Source of the DNA: CAYJPV01 sp964396055
Lineage (GTDB): Bacteria > Acidobacteriota > Vicinamibacteria > Vicinamibacterales > JAKQTR01
Length of the DNA stretch: 51,639 bases
Direction: 5' to 3'
Assembly (NCBI GenBank): GCA_964396055.1
Contig: CAYNDV010000016.1
Location: forward strand, 1 to 51,639
The position numbers and the translations under genes were made by a program. Positions 25,154 to 33,244 of the stretch are shown here, in pieces; the first letter of the stretch is position 1; each line of letters opens with the position of its first letter. The notes under the pieces are model-generated. The model saw only the letters and a program-made list of their open reading frames with translations. It did no database searches and was not told the origin of the DNA.

Positions 25154-26088
25154 GACACCCTCATGGCCGCCAGGCCAGGTCTCGCCGCCAGGCCACCGGC
25201 CTGCGCCGGGACCGTCAGGCCCTGCGGCACGGGCCGTGCCACCGGCACCGCCTCGGTGATCGGGCCGAACGCGAAGGTGGCCAGCAGTTCGCGCAGACGC
25301 GACTCGGTGCGATCCAGGTTGACGTAGTGGCGGAACCGGCTCAGCAGGCTGCCCTGCTGCCGGGGCTGCTCCGGATCGAGTTCCCACGGGTGCAGGTAGA
25401 CGACGGCCGGCTGCCCCTCGTCGGCATTGAGACGCCTGACGGCACGGCGCGTCCAGTCGAACGGATACAGGCGGAAGTAGCCGCCGCCGGCCACGGGCAC
25501 GGTCACGCGGCCCCAGCGGATGGTGGAGGGCGGAATCTCGGTGATCGGGCCCGCGGCGGTCTGCCTGACGTGCGCGTGCCGGGGCGATCCGGGCAGGCCG
25601 TACCGGTCGCGGACGATGGGGAAGACGCTCGAATCGAAGCGGTAACCCTCCTCCGCCAGGATGTCGAGCGCCCAGAGGGACCGCCTCGTGATCGAGAAGC
25701 TGGGCGCCCGGTAGCCGGCGACGCGCACGCCCGCGGCGTCCTCGATGGCGGCCTGCGCCCGGCGCAGGTCGGCCCGGAACGCCGCCGGGCTGAGGTCGTA
25801 GACGAGCTGGTGTCCGTAGCCGTGCGACGCCACCTCGTGGCCGGCCTCGGCGATCAGGCGCACCAGGGCCGGGTGCCGCTCCGCCACCCAGCCGAGCACG
25901 AAGAACGTGGCGCGCACCGACGCGGCCGCGCAGAGATCGAGAACCCGCATCGTGCTGGCGCACACCCGGCTCTCGAACCCGGGCCACCGCTCGCGCCGTC
26001 CCGGCGCGTCGAACGCGCTCACGTGGTAGTAGTCCTCCACGTCGATGGTGAGGGCGTTGCGCACGGGGCGCAGCTCGGGGGCGATCAT
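25150..26088 (-). CDS. Polysaccharide deacetylase of the XrtA-system type
   Basis: The product has 312 residues. NodB-type catalytic motifs are present: LTIDVEDYYHVSAF near the start, the metal site EVASHGYGHQLVYDL, GYRAPSFSI, and the C-terminal VVYLHPWELDPEQPR with its active-site His. The DVEDYYHV form and the C-terminal extension are those of deacetylases in XrtA/PEP-CTERM loci. It removes acetyl groups from amino sugars of the polymer; no signal peptide is visible, as is usual for this subgroup. ATG 26088 overlaps the sugar transferase stop by ATGA. The open frame to 26454 is a shadow. Confidence 0.93.
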   Translation of the reverse strand: MIAPELRPVRNALTIDVEDYYHVSAFDAPGRRERWPGFESRVCASTMRVLDLCAAASVRATFFVLGWVAERHPALVRLIAEAGHEVASHGYGHQLVYDLSPAAFRADLRRAQAAIEDAAGVRVAGYRAPSFSITRRSLWALDILAEEGYRFDSSVFPIVRDRYGLPGSPRHAHVRQTAAGPITEIPPSTIRWGRVTVPVAGGGYFRLYPFDWTRRAVRRLNADEGQPAVVYLHPWELDPEQPRQQGSLLSRFRHYVNLDRTESRLRELLATFAFGPITEAVPVARPVPQGLTVPAQAGGLAARPGLAAMRVS

Positions 26089-27488
26089 CGGCCGCCCCTG
26101 CGCAGCAGCACCGTCTTCGCCGTCGAGAACACGATGAGCAGGTCGAGCAGCATCGACATGTTCTTGATGTAGAACAGGTCGTACTGCAGCTTCTCCATCG
26201 AGTCCTCGATGCTGGCGCCGTAGGTGTACCGCACCTGCGCCCAGCCCGTGAGGCCGGGCTTCACCACGTGGCGCTGGCCGTAGAACGGGATTTCCCGCGA
26301 GAGCTGCGAGACGAACTCCGGGCGCTCCGGCCGCGGGCCCACGAGGCTCATGTCGCCGGCCAGGATGTTCCAGAGCTGCGGCAGTTCGTCGAGGCGGGAC
26401 CGGCGCAGGAACGCGCCGATCGGCGTCACGCGCGGGTCGTCCGCCGTCGCCCACGAGGGCCCGGTGCCGGCCTCCGCGTCCACGCGCATCGTGCGGAACT
26501 TGTGCACGACGAACACCTCGCCGTGCTGCCCGGTGCGCCGCTGGTGGTAGAGCACGGGCCCGCGCGACGTGAGGCGTACGGCCAGGGCCACGCCGAGCAT
26601 GAGGGGCGCGGCCAGGACCAGCCCGGCGGCGGCAATCAGCACGTCGGCAATCCGCTTCGCGATGACCAGCCGGCGCGGCTTGCGGAAACCGTCCGAGAAG
26701 ATGAGCCAGCTGGGCCGCAGGTTCTCGACGGCGATCTTGCCCGTGTACTCCTCGTACACCGACGCGAGGTGATCGAAGCGCACGCCGTCGAGTTTCATCT
26801 CGAGCAGCGTGTCCATCGGCAGGCGCCCGCGGGCGTCCTGGAGGCTGACGACGACCCGGTCGATGCGGCGGCGGTGCACCAGGCGCGGGATGTCATCGAC
26901 GGTCCCGATGATGCCGGGCTCCGGCAGGATCTGGCGCGGCTTCGCGGCTTCGGGCTCGATGAAGCCGACCACGTCCACGCCGGTCTCCCGGCGCCGCGCG
27001 ATCAGCTCGTTGGCCAGGTTGACCGCCGCAGGCTGGGTGCCCAGGATGAGCAGGCGCTCGCGCGGGCCGATCCGGTCGCCGAACCACAGGAAGCCCAGGC
27101 GCCACCCGATGGCGGGCACTACCACGAGGCCGAGCGTGAGCACGGCGATGCCCGAGTCGACCACGGCGCCGGGGAACGCCAGGTACGCCACCGCCATCAG
27201 CATCGCCGTGGCGCCGATCGAACGCAGCGTCCGGACCAGGACGTCCTGGGCGTCGGTGATCGTCGTCCCGTCGTAGAGGTCCGCGTAGTAGAGGCAGAGG
27301 TGGATGCCCAGGGCGAGCAGCGTGGCCCGGGCCAGGAACCCGGCGTCGGTCAGCGAGGCGGCCGGCGCGGTGCCCGTCACGGCCCAGGCGCCGGCGGCAG
27401 CCGCCGCGAGCACCACGGCGTTGTCGATCACCACCGGCGCCGCCGCCCGCACCGTCATGCGCTGGATGAGGATTCTCGCCATCGTCAA
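26085..27488 (-). CDS. Priming sugar phosphotransferase (polyprenol-phosphate hexose-1-phosphate transferase)
   Basis: The product has 467 residues. Five hydrophobic segments, about 20-300, surround a cytoplasmic CoA-binding-like domain (LLILGTQPAAVNLANEL). The C-terminal bacterial sugar transferase domain has YHQRRTGQHGEVFVVHKFRTM, RLDELPQLWNILAGDMSLVGPRPE and KPGLTGWAQVRY, all active-site motifs of WcaJ/WbaP-type enzymes. It starts repeat-unit assembly by moving a sugar-1-phosphate to undecaprenyl phosphate. ATG 27488 is followed by a second ATG at 27482. It follows the tyrosine kinase after 60 bp containing a hairpin. Confidence 0.95.
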   Translation of the reverse strand: MTMARILIQRMTVRAAAPVVIDNAVVLAAAAAGAWAVTGTAPAASLTDAGFLARATLLALGIHLCLYYADLYDGTTITDAQDVLVRTLRSIGATAMLMAVAYLAFPGAVVDSGIAVLTLGLVVVPAIGWRLGFLWFGDRIGPRERLLILGTQPAAVNLANELIARRRETGVDVVGFIEPEAAKPRQILPEPGIIGTVDDIPRLVHRRRIDRVVVSLQDARGRLPMDTLLEMKLDGVRFDHLASVYEEYTGKIAVENLRPSWLIFSDGFRKPRRLVIAKRIADVLIAAAGLVLAAPLMLGVALAVRLTSRGPVLYHQRRTGQHGEVFVVHKFRTMRVDAEAGTGPSWATADDPRVTPIGAFLRRSRLDELPQLWNILAGDMSLVGPRPERPEFVSQLSREIPFYGQRHVVKPGLTGWAQVRYTYGASIEDSMEKLQYDLFYIKNMSMLLDLLIVFSTAKTVLLRRGGR

Positions 27489-27510
27489 CTCCGTGCCGTG
27501 TCTTCGTGGC

Positions 27511-27528
27511 GTCCGGCTTCAGCCGGAC
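27511..27528. repeat. GTCCGGCTTCAGCCGGAC hairpin in the exopolysaccharide operon
   Basis: A perfect 7-8-bp stem with a TTCA/TC loop in the 60-bp gap between the kinase and sugar transferase genes. No T-run follows on the minus strand, so it is not an obvious terminator. The shape matches the hairpin at 9882-9899, and I recall such hairpins as frequent in related genomes; it could stabilise the upstream mRNA. Confidence 0.5.
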
Positions 27529-27548
27529 ATCTCTGTCCGACCACTGCC

Positions 27549-28442
27549 TCAGTAGTAGTGGGCGTACTGGCCGATGCGGGCCAGCCCATCGGTGGCCCGG
27601 TTCAGCACCACGCCCAGGATCCGGTCGCGGCCGAGGGTCTCCACCGCCCGCGACGCGTCCTCGAACTGGGTCCCGGCGGCTTCGATCACGAGCACGACGC
27701 CATCGACCATCGCCGAGAGCACGTGGGCGTCCGGCAGCAGCGCTACCGGCGGCGTGTCGATCACCACCCACTCGAACGTCTCGGCGGCGGCGGCGATGAC
27801 GCCCTGCATGCGGGCCGAGGCCAGGCCGCCCATCGGGTCGGACGTGGGCGGGCCGGCCGGCACCACCTTCAGGTCCGGATACACCTCGATCGCCGGCAGG
27901 TCCATCTCGTGGCGGGCGTTGAGGTAGTCGCTCAGGCCGTGGGCGCCGCTCACCCGGAACACCGTGTGCAGCGACGGCCGCCGCAGGTCCGCATCGATGA
28001 CCAGCGTGCTGCGGCGGTACGATCGGCACAGGGTCAGCGCGAGGTTGGCGGCCGTCAGGCTCTTGCCTTCGCCCGGCAGCGCCGAGGTGACCATGATCAC
28101 GCGCGTGCCCTGCGTGGCCTGAGCCCGCAGGAGCAGGCTCGCCATCCGGCGGTACTGCTCGACGGCGATGGGGTTGGTGGCCTGCGCAGGGCTCCAGCCG
28201 GCCGCCGGCGTCGGCGAGAAACCCGGGCGCGCCACCGACGCGGCAGCCCGTTCGAAGGGACGGATCGGCGCCTCGTCGCCCGGCGCCTCGGCCGGCCGCG
28301 ACGGCAGGGGCGCCTCGCGCCCGCGCTCGGGATGCCCGTCAATGACGTCGAAGCGGCGGTTCACGGGCCGCTCCAGCCGGAACGGTTCACGGGCCTGCAC
28401 CGGCGCGTAGTCGTACTGCCTGGCTGTCGTCCTCGATTGCAT
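27549..28442 (-). CDS. BY-kinase (cytoplasmic tyrosine kinase domain for chain-length control)
   Basis: The product has 297 residues. A Pro/Arg-rich N-terminal stretch (about 1-90) precedes the kinase: Walker A ALPGEGKSL, Walker A' LVIDADLRRPS and Walker B VVIDTPPVALLPD. The C-terminus IGQYAHYY has the clustered tyrosines used for autophosphorylation. The partner is the chain-length determinant encoded 13 bp upstream, giving a split Wzc arrangement (membrane activator plus separate kinase). Phosphorylation cycles control polymer length and export. Confidence 0.92.
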   Translation of the reverse strand: MQSRTTARQYDYAPVQAREPFRLERPVNRRFDVIDGHPERGREAPLPSRPAEAPGDEAPIRPFERAAASVARPGFSPTPAAGWSPAQATNPIAVEQYRRMASLLLRAQATQGTRVIMVTSALPGEGKSLTAANLALTLCRSYRRSTLVIDADLRRPSLHTVFRVSGAHGLSDYLNARHEMDLPAIEVYPDLKVVPAGPPTSDPMGGLASARMQGVIAAAAETFEWVVIDTPPVALLPDAHVLSAMVDGVVLVIEAAGTQFEDASRAVETLGRDRILGVVLNRATDGLARIGQYAHYY

Positions 28443-28455
28443 CTCGTCCCTCCGC

Positions 28456-30021
28456 CTAGGAACCGGCCCTGGCCCACGTGGACACCACGGCCAGACCCAG
28501 CGTGGCCACCGCGAGCGCGATGGCCATCAGCCACGTGGACATCGACGCCCCGCCGGCAGCCGCCCGCTGGGGGCCGAGCACCGGGACCGTCGCCAGGACC
28601 GGCAACCCGAGCCCGGCCTGGATGTCGTCGTCGGTGCGGAACGTCGAGTCCCTGAACTCCATGAACGCCGCGAGCATCAGGCCGAACATCAGGCCGGCCA
28701 GGACGCCCATGATGAAGAACTTGCGGCGGCTCGGGCTGTGCGGCTTCTCGGGCAGGCGCGGCGGCTCGATCATCCGGAACCGGTCCCCCGCGTCACGCCG
28801 CTCGAGGCTGGCCGCGAGCTTGGCGTTTTCGCGCTTCTGCAGCAGGTCGCCGTACAGCTTGCGCAGCGAGTCGTGGTCGCGCGTCAACGAAGCCAGTTCG
28901 GCCTCGCGCACGGGCGACGCCTCGATGCGGCCCTGGTAGCTGCCGATGGACGCGCGCAGCCGCTGTTCCTCCGCGTTGCGCGCACTGGCCAGGCGGTCGA
29001 GGGCCGCGATCTGCTGCTCCAGGTCTCGCACGCGGCGGTTGCGGGCCTGCGTGGCGGCGCTCACGACGGGCTTGCCGGACTCGGGCTTCGCCTCGGCCTG
29101 GGCCTTCACCTCGAGGCGCTCGATCAGGCGCTTCTGGCGGACGACGTCCGGGTGTTCGGGCGTGAGGCGCAGCTCGAGGGCCCGCAGCGTGACGCGCGCC
29201 TTCTCCAGCTGCTCGGCGGCCGACCCGCCCTCGAGGGCGTTGAGATCCGCCGACGGCGCCACCGTCACCGGGCTCGCCTCAGGGTCCAGTTCCTGCCGGG
29301 CGTCGTCGAGCTGGCGCAGCAGCAGCGACCGCTGGTCCCGATCGCGGTTGGCCGCGTCCTGGATGGCCTGCAGCTGCTGCTGCACGCCCGCCAGGCTCTG
29401 CATGTTGGCCGCCAGCTGCGACGGCAGTTCGCCCGAATGGGCCTTCTTGTAGGCCTCCACGTTCCGCTCGGCTTCCTCGAGGCGCTGGCGCGCGCTCTCG
29501 AGTTCGGTCTCGATGAACCCGGTGGCCTGGTTGGCGAGGTTCTCGCGATCGCGGGCGGTCTCCTCGATGAAGGTCTGCGCCAGGCGGCTCGCCACGCGCA
29601 GTGCCATCGCCGGGTCGCCGTGCGTGTAGCCGACCTCGAACACGTCCTTCTCGACCGGGGTGAACACGACGTCGCCGCGCATCCGCTCGATGACGCTCTC
29701 CATCGGGGCGCTCGAGCGCAACTCCGCGTAGAGGCCGAACTCCTGGAGGATCGTCTCCAGCCGCGAGCGGGTCAGGATCCGTTCGTTCAGGCTCGACAGC
29801 CGGTCCTCGATCCGCGACTGCACCGTTGTCGGCACCATCACCTCGGGCACCGGCGGCGGCAGGACCTGGATGGTGGCCACCGACTGGTACCGGTAGGACA
29901 GCGAGTAGGCGTAGGCCAGTGACAGGGCGCTGATGGCCACGAAGGGCACGACCATCCACCAGCGCCGGCGCCAGGCGGCCTTCAGCACGTCCTGCGGGGT
30001 GTAGATCTTTCCGGGAATCAC
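28456..30021 (-). CDS. Polysaccharide chain-length determinant (Wzz/GumC type)
   Basis: The product has 521 residues. TM1 is about 22-42 (WWMVVPFVAISALSLAYAY). A long periplasmic coiled-coil region follows, about 43-440, rich in Glu, Gln and Arg (RLEEAERNVEAYKKAHSGELPSQ region about 175-200). A Pro-rich segment, PPRLPEKPHSPS, comes before the next membrane segment (about 450-470), with a last hydrophobic helix at the C-terminus. There is no Walker motif, so the kinase is separate. It sets polymer length and links the inner-membrane machinery to the export channel. It lies 10 bp after the outer-membrane barrel gene. Confidence 0.93.
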   Translation of the reverse strand: MIPGKIYTPQDVLKAAWRRRWWMVVPFVAISALSLAYAYSLSYRYQSVATIQVLPPPVPEVMVPTTVQSRIEDRLSSLNERILTRSRLETILQEFGLYAELRSSAPMESVIERMRGDVVFTPVEKDVFEVGYTHGDPAMALRVASRLAQTFIEETARDRENLANQATGFIETELESARQRLEEAERNVEAYKKAHSGELPSQLAANMQSLAGVQQQLQAIQDAANRDRDQRSLLLRQLDDARQELDPEASPVTVAPSADLNALEGGSAAEQLEKARVTLRALELRLTPEHPDVVRQKRLIERLEVKAQAEAKPESGKPVVSAATQARNRRVRDLEQQIAALDRLASARNAEEQRLRASIGSYQGRIEASPVREAELASLTRDHDSLRKLYGDLLQKRENAKLAASLERRDAGDRFRMIEPPRLPEKPHSPSRRKFFIMGVLAGLMFGLMLAAFMEFRDSTFRTDDDIQAGLGLPVLATVPVLGPQRAAAGGASMSTWLMAIALAVATLGLAVVSTWARAGS

Positions 30022-30031
30022 GCGTCCTCCT

Positions 30032-31348
30032 CTAGCGGCCGAACGGCAACCACACGGTCAACTGCACGCGCACCGCCTGCCGCTCGTAGGCGGCGGCGAT
30101 GGGCGTTACGGCAACGTCACGCGCGGGAAAGTCGTACTGATACGCGAGACCCTCGACATCGAGGGCCAGCCTGCGCGAGAGCGCCACGCGCAGCCGGACC
30201 GATCCCTGCAGCACGTCGTACTCGCCGCCGCCGTCGAATCCCACGTCGCCGGCCGAGTAGCCGACCGACGTATAGAAGTCCACGCGCCGGCCCAGGAAGC
30301 CGCCCAGGCTGGCCGTCACGCCATCGCTCAGCAGCGGCTGGAGGAATCCCTCCACCACCTGCACGTCCCGGCGGTACTCGGCCTGCAGGAACCAGCCCTT
30401 GTCGAACTGGTGCTGCAGCGCGAAGGTGCCAGCCACGCGCATGTGGCGGCCGGTTTCCGTCTCGTACACCCCCGACCCGGTGCTGATGGCCATCGTCGTC
30501 TTGCGCAGGCCCGGCAGCGGCCGCCGGTAGTCCACGCCGAGGTCGACCAGGTGGCTCGTCAGCGGGCTCTCCGGGCGGTAGCCGTACTCGCCGCGCTGGT
30601 AGGTGTAGCCGAGCCGCACGGTGGCGTAGCGGCCCGCCCGCAGGCCCAGGCCCCCGCCGACGCGGTAGTCGGTCGCCTCGAACAGGGGGTCCGGCGACGT
30701 GGCCCGCCGGCTCTGGCTCTCGACGAGCCAGAGGCCCCGGCGCCCCATGCCCTGTTCCAGGCGCAGCGTGCCCGTGAAGATGTTGCGGTCCTGCCGGAAC
30801 AGCAGGTCGTCGCGGCTCGTCGGGCCGATGGGCGCGCCCTCGGCGACGTTCGGCTGCACCTGCAGCAGCGGGATCGTGTAGTAGGGCTGGAACTCGTACG
30901 CGCCGTCGACGTGGAACCGCGACTGGTTCTGCCGGCCGTAGGCCACATCGAAGCCGAGTTGCGTCCGGTAGGCCGGTTCGGTCCAGGCGCGATCGTCGCG
31001 GTAGTAGCGCCCGCTGCCCTCGGCGGTCCAGCCGAACGCGGTGCGCTGGGTGCGCTTGCGGTACGTCAGGCCCCCGCGCACGCCGCCGAACCAGCCTTCG
31101 CGCTGCACGAGATCGTCGGACGGCGTCACGAGCACGGCATTCGGATCGACGCCGTACTCGCCGTAGGTCGTCACCGTCAGGTCGAAGGTCTGCCCGTTCG
31201 GGGCGGGCGGGGCCCCGGCGCCGAAGAGGCCCTGGTACGGGCGGCCGGCCTGGCCGGACTGGGCCGCGGCCGGCGCGGCGCCCAGCGCCAGCAGGGCGGC
31301 AACGGTGACCGCTTCACGCACGAACGGGAGAGGCACGCGGAATGTCAT
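30032..31348 (-). CDS. Outer-membrane beta-barrel protein of the exopolysaccharide locus
   Basis: The product has 438 residues. A signal peptide ends in AAPAAAQ (about residue 30). The mature part consists of alternating, aromatic-rich strands (FGWTAEGSGRYYRDD, RFHVDGAYEFQPYY, VRLGYTYQRGEYGY, VDFYTSVGYSAGDVGF) and ends in VQLTVWLPFGR. This is the pattern of large outer-membrane barrels encoded beside XrtA-type export genes. A porin-like secretion or surface-attachment role for the polysaccharide is likely; the exact mechanism is unknown. Confidence 0.8.
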   Translation of the reverse strand: MTFRVPLPFVREAVTVAALLALGAAPAAAQSGQAGRPYQGLFGAGAPPAPNGQTFDLTVTTYGEYGVDPNAVLVTPSDDLVQREGWFGGVRGGLTYRKRTQRTAFGWTAEGSGRYYRDDRAWTEPAYRTQLGFDVAYGRQNQSRFHVDGAYEFQPYYTIPLLQVQPNVAEGAPIGPTSRDDLLFRQDRNIFTGTLRLEQGMGRRGLWLVESQSRRATSPDPLFEATDYRVGGGLGLRAGRYATVRLGYTYQRGEYGYRPESPLTSHLVDLGVDYRRPLPGLRKTTMAISTGSGVYETETGRHMRVAGTFALQHQFDKGWFLQAEYRRDVQVVEGFLQPLLSDGVTASLGGFLGRRVDFYTSVGYSAGDVGFDGGGEYDVLQGSVRLRVALSRRLALDVEGLAYQYDFPARDVAVTPIAAAYERQAVRVQLTVWLPFGR

Positions 31349-31358
31349 CGCCGGTCCG

Positions 31359-31994
31359 TTACGGCACCACGATCGTGTCGCCGGCCTTCAGCAGCAGGTT
31401 GCCGCTCAAGTCGCCCTTGCGCACGACGTTGTCGTAGTTGAAGGTGAAGGTGCGCTGGGCGCCGTTCTCCACCCGGGTCACCAGCACGTGGCCACGGTCG
31501 GCGAAGTCCGTGAAGCCGCCGGCCATCGCCAGCGCCTGCAGGACGCTGGTGGGCCCCGTCAGCACGAAGGGCCCCGGGTTGCGCACCTGGCCCATCACGA
31601 ACACGCGGTTGTTGTTGATCTGCTTCACGACGACCGTGACGACGGGATCCTCGATGTACCGCTTCGCGGTGTCGGCGAGCGTTCGCCGCAGCTGCTCGGG
31701 CGTCAGCCCGGCGGCCATCACGTCGTTCAGCAGCGGCATCGAGATCTTGCCGTCGGGCCGCACCAGTACCTCGGACGACAGCTCCTTCTCGCGCCAGAAC
31801 ACGATGTTGAGCACGTCGCTCGGACCGATGATGTAGTCGGCCGACGCCTCGGCGGCGCGGGCGGCACCAGCCCCGGCGACGCCCGCCGCCGGTGCCGGCA
31901 CCGGCTGGGCGACGCGGCTCTGGCCGGCCGCATCCGTGGCGATCAGGGCGCAACACGCCAGCGCGGCGCCCCAGGTTCGCAGTGCGCGCGTCAT
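31359..31994 (-). CDS. Polysaccharide export protein (Wza-like, short form)
   Basis: The product has 211 residues. A signal sequence (ALRTWGAALACCALIATDAAG) is followed by the Poly_export domain: DYIIGPSDVLNIVFW, VLVRPDGKISMPLLNDVMAAGLT, and a SLBB-like segment VFVMGQVRNPGPFVLTGPTSVLQALAMAGG ending in LLKAGDTIVVP. ALAC could serve as a lipobox. It lacks the C-terminal trans-membrane helix region of full-length Wza, as XrtA-type proteins do. It would form the periplasmic part of the export channel with the chain-length determinant and barrel. ATG 31994 overlaps the Fis-type gene stop by ATGA. (SLBB-like segment about residues 135-165.). Confidence 0.92.
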   Translation of the reverse strand: MTRALRTWGAALACCALIATDAAGQSRVAQPVPAPAAGVAGAGAARAAEASADYIIGPSDVLNIVFWREKELSSEVLVRPDGKISMPLLNDVMAAGLTPEQLRRTLADTAKRYIEDPVVTVVVKQINNNRVFVMGQVRNPGPFVLTGPTSVLQALAMAGGFTDFADRGHVLVTRVENGAQRTFTFNYDNVVRKGDLSGNLLLKAGDTIVVP

Positions 31995-32305
31995 GCGACC
32001 TCCTGCATCTGGTGCTTGAAGCCCGTCGACCGGAACTCCTTGTAGGGCAGCTGGCAGGAGTGCTTCCGCAGGAAGTTGAGGAAGCGCTTGTAGTCGGACG
32101 GCTTCATGTTGAACAACTCGGTGACGATCCGGTAGTTCCCCCGCGATTCTTCGAGCCCGCGGCGCACCAGGTCGCGCACCGTGGACCGGCTGATGTCGCG
32201 GCGCATGTACATCGGGTACACGCTCGTCCAGAAGTTCTCGCCGCCCCTGACGAGCCGGTCGTACAGTTCGTCGACGGATTCGTGGATGTCGGTGTCGTGC
32301 AGCAT
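31991..32305 (-). CDS. Orphan small protein ending in a Fis-type HTH like those of sigma-54 activators
   Basis: The product has 104 residues and is the first gene of the export operon. Residues about 40-95 (STVRDLVRRGLEESRGNYR, then LFNMKPSDYKRFLNFLRKH) resemble the Fis-type DNA-binding C-terminus of sigma-54 activators as I recall them from acidobacterial proteins. No receiver and no AAA+ domain is attached. Residues 1-38 (HDTDIHESVDELYDRLVRGGE, about 3-23) look like a small helical region. ATG 32305 is chosen because it is the first Met after the predicted sigma-54 start at about 32382; the open frame to 32731 crosses the promoter. It may bind the enhancer site and compete with or assist the real activator. 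Function is inferred. Confidence 0.7.
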   Translation of the reverse strand: MLHDTDIHESVDELYDRLVRGGENFWTSVYPMYMRRDISRSTVRDLVRRGLEESRGNYRIVTELFNMKPSDYKRFLNFLRKHSCQLPYKEFRSTGFKHQMQEVA

Positions 32306-32392
32306 CGTCGTCTCGTCCGGTCTCCGTCTGCTGTCGACCCGGGCCGGGGGCGGGCCGCGGGAGACAGGTCTTCTGCCTGTGCCCGGGCTGAC

Positions 32393-32409
32393 TGCAAGGA
32401 AGTCGCCAA
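32393..32409 (-). promoter_or_regulatory. Sigma-54 promoter for the export/biosynthesis operon
   Basis: On the minus strand the site reads TTGGCGACTTCCTTGCA: TTGGC at -24, TTGCA at -12, GG and GC separated by exactly 10 nt. Predicted start near 32382, 77 nt before ATG 32305 of the first gene of a ten-gene operon. Confidence 0.7.
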
Positions 32410-32505
32410 CCGGGGCAGACTTTTTTCTGCCTCCACGAAACCTTCCGATCCCGTGGAATTCCGCCTGCCTGGCGCCGACGGCCCCGCCGCAAGGGGCGCC
32501 GGGGC

Positions 32506-32518
32506 CCACATTCCGTGT
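32506..32518. promoter_or_regulatory. Candidate enhancer-binding site, copy 1
   Basis: CCACATTCCGTGT is identical over 13 bases to a site at 35471-35483. It lies about 125 bp upstream of the predicted minus-strand sigma-54 start and about 200 bp upstream of the weaker plus-strand one, the normal distance for an activator site. Confidence 0.5.
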
Positions 32519-32687
32519 TGCACGAATTCGCCAATGCCCCGAGTCGTGTGGGCCCGTCCACCCGCGGCCGGAGGCCGCCGGGCCCCTGGAAACCCGGGGC
32601 GCAAACCGCTGGTGCAGCCCCGGAAACCGGACGGATCCCGTGCGCCCGGCACGCCAGGTTCCGGTGCGCCACCGCGTGCAGCGGCGG

Positions 32688-32704
32688 GCGGAACTGTCCT
32701 TGCA
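32688..32704 (+). promoter_or_regulatory. Weak sigma-54 promoter candidate for the PEP-CTERM-like gene operon
   Basis: GCGGAACTGTCCTTGCA has GG and GC at the right spacing and a perfect TTGCA, but the -24 half (CGGAAC) departs from TGGCAC. Predicted start near 32715, about 104 nt before ATG 32819. Confidence 0.35.
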
Positions 32705-32818
32705 GAAGCGGTCGGCGCAGGAGGCCACCACATCGTGACCGTTCCGGGATGTGCGGCACGACGTGCGAGTTCAGCGTCTGGTGTGTCACGCCGGCACACC
32801 GGATCGGAGGACACCGTC

Positions 32819-33235
32819 ATGGCAAGGTTCATCGGTCGAGGAAGCGGGGGGCGATCGCAGCGCTCGCTGCGGCAGCTGGTCACACAGGCCGCGCGGGGCG
32901 GCCTGATCGTGCTCGGCGTCGTGGCGAGCCTGGCCCTGACCGCCGACGCCGTGCGGGCCGGCGGCACCGCCACCACGGGACTGTCCCGGGAGGGATCAGC
33001 TCCCCTCTCGCTCTCGGTCCCCATCGTCATCACCCGCCCCGGCGTGTGGCTGGCGCAGTGGTCGGCCACGCACGTCGAGGCCGCGTCCCTGGTCCTCTTC
33101 GGACTGGGTCTGTTCGGCTGCGCGCAGATCGTGGCGCGCCGCAGGGGCGTCACGCGGCCCGTGCGCACGCCGGCACCGGCCGGCCCCGGGCCGGTCCGGA
33201 CCGCCGTCGCCATCCCGAGCCGCGTGAGCTCATAG
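32819..33235 (+). CDS. Small membrane protein with a PEP-CTERM-like segment lacking the PEP motif
   Basis: The product has 138 residues. A basic N-terminus and hydrophobic stretch (about 27-47, LIVLGVVASLALTADAVRA) look like a signal peptide. Residues about 85-108 read THVEAASLVLFGLGLFG followed by CAQIVARRR: the hydrophobic core and Arg cluster of a PEP-CTERM sorting signal, but with VEA where Pro-Glu-Pro belongs. About 30 residues rich in Pro, Val and Arg follow, whereas a PEP-CTERM is normally at the very end. GGAGG at 32806-32810 supports ATG 32819. It is first in an operon with two glycosyltransferases. It may be an uncleaved relic or a fixed membrane partner of the exopolysaccharide machinery. 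Confidence 0.7.
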   Translation: MARFIGRGSGGRSQRSLRQLVTQAARGGLIVLGVVASLALTADAVRAGGTATTGLSREGSAPLSLSVPIVITRPGVWLAQWSATHVEAASLVLFGLGLFGCAQIVARRRGVTRPVRTPAPAGPGPVRTAVAIPSRVSS

Positions 33236-33244
33236 GCCGGGACC

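Larger units (their letters stand above)
32306..32818. other. 513-bp divergent regulatory region
   Basis: No gene is supported. From left to right: a hairpin ACAGG/CCTGT (32364-32380), a minus-strand sigma-54 promoter (32393-32409), a GGCAGA/TCTGCC inverted repeat around a T-run (32414-32431), the candidate enhancer CCACATTCCGTGT (32506-32518) inside wider GGGCCCACA/TGTGGGCCC arms (32502-32510 and 32547-32555), and a weaker plus-strand sigma-54 site (32688-32704). Confidence 0.55.

Noticed and set aside
32647..32663. CGGCACGCCAGGTTCC as a sigma-54 promoter
   Set aside because: The -24 half is good but the -12 half is offset by one base and reads TTCC.
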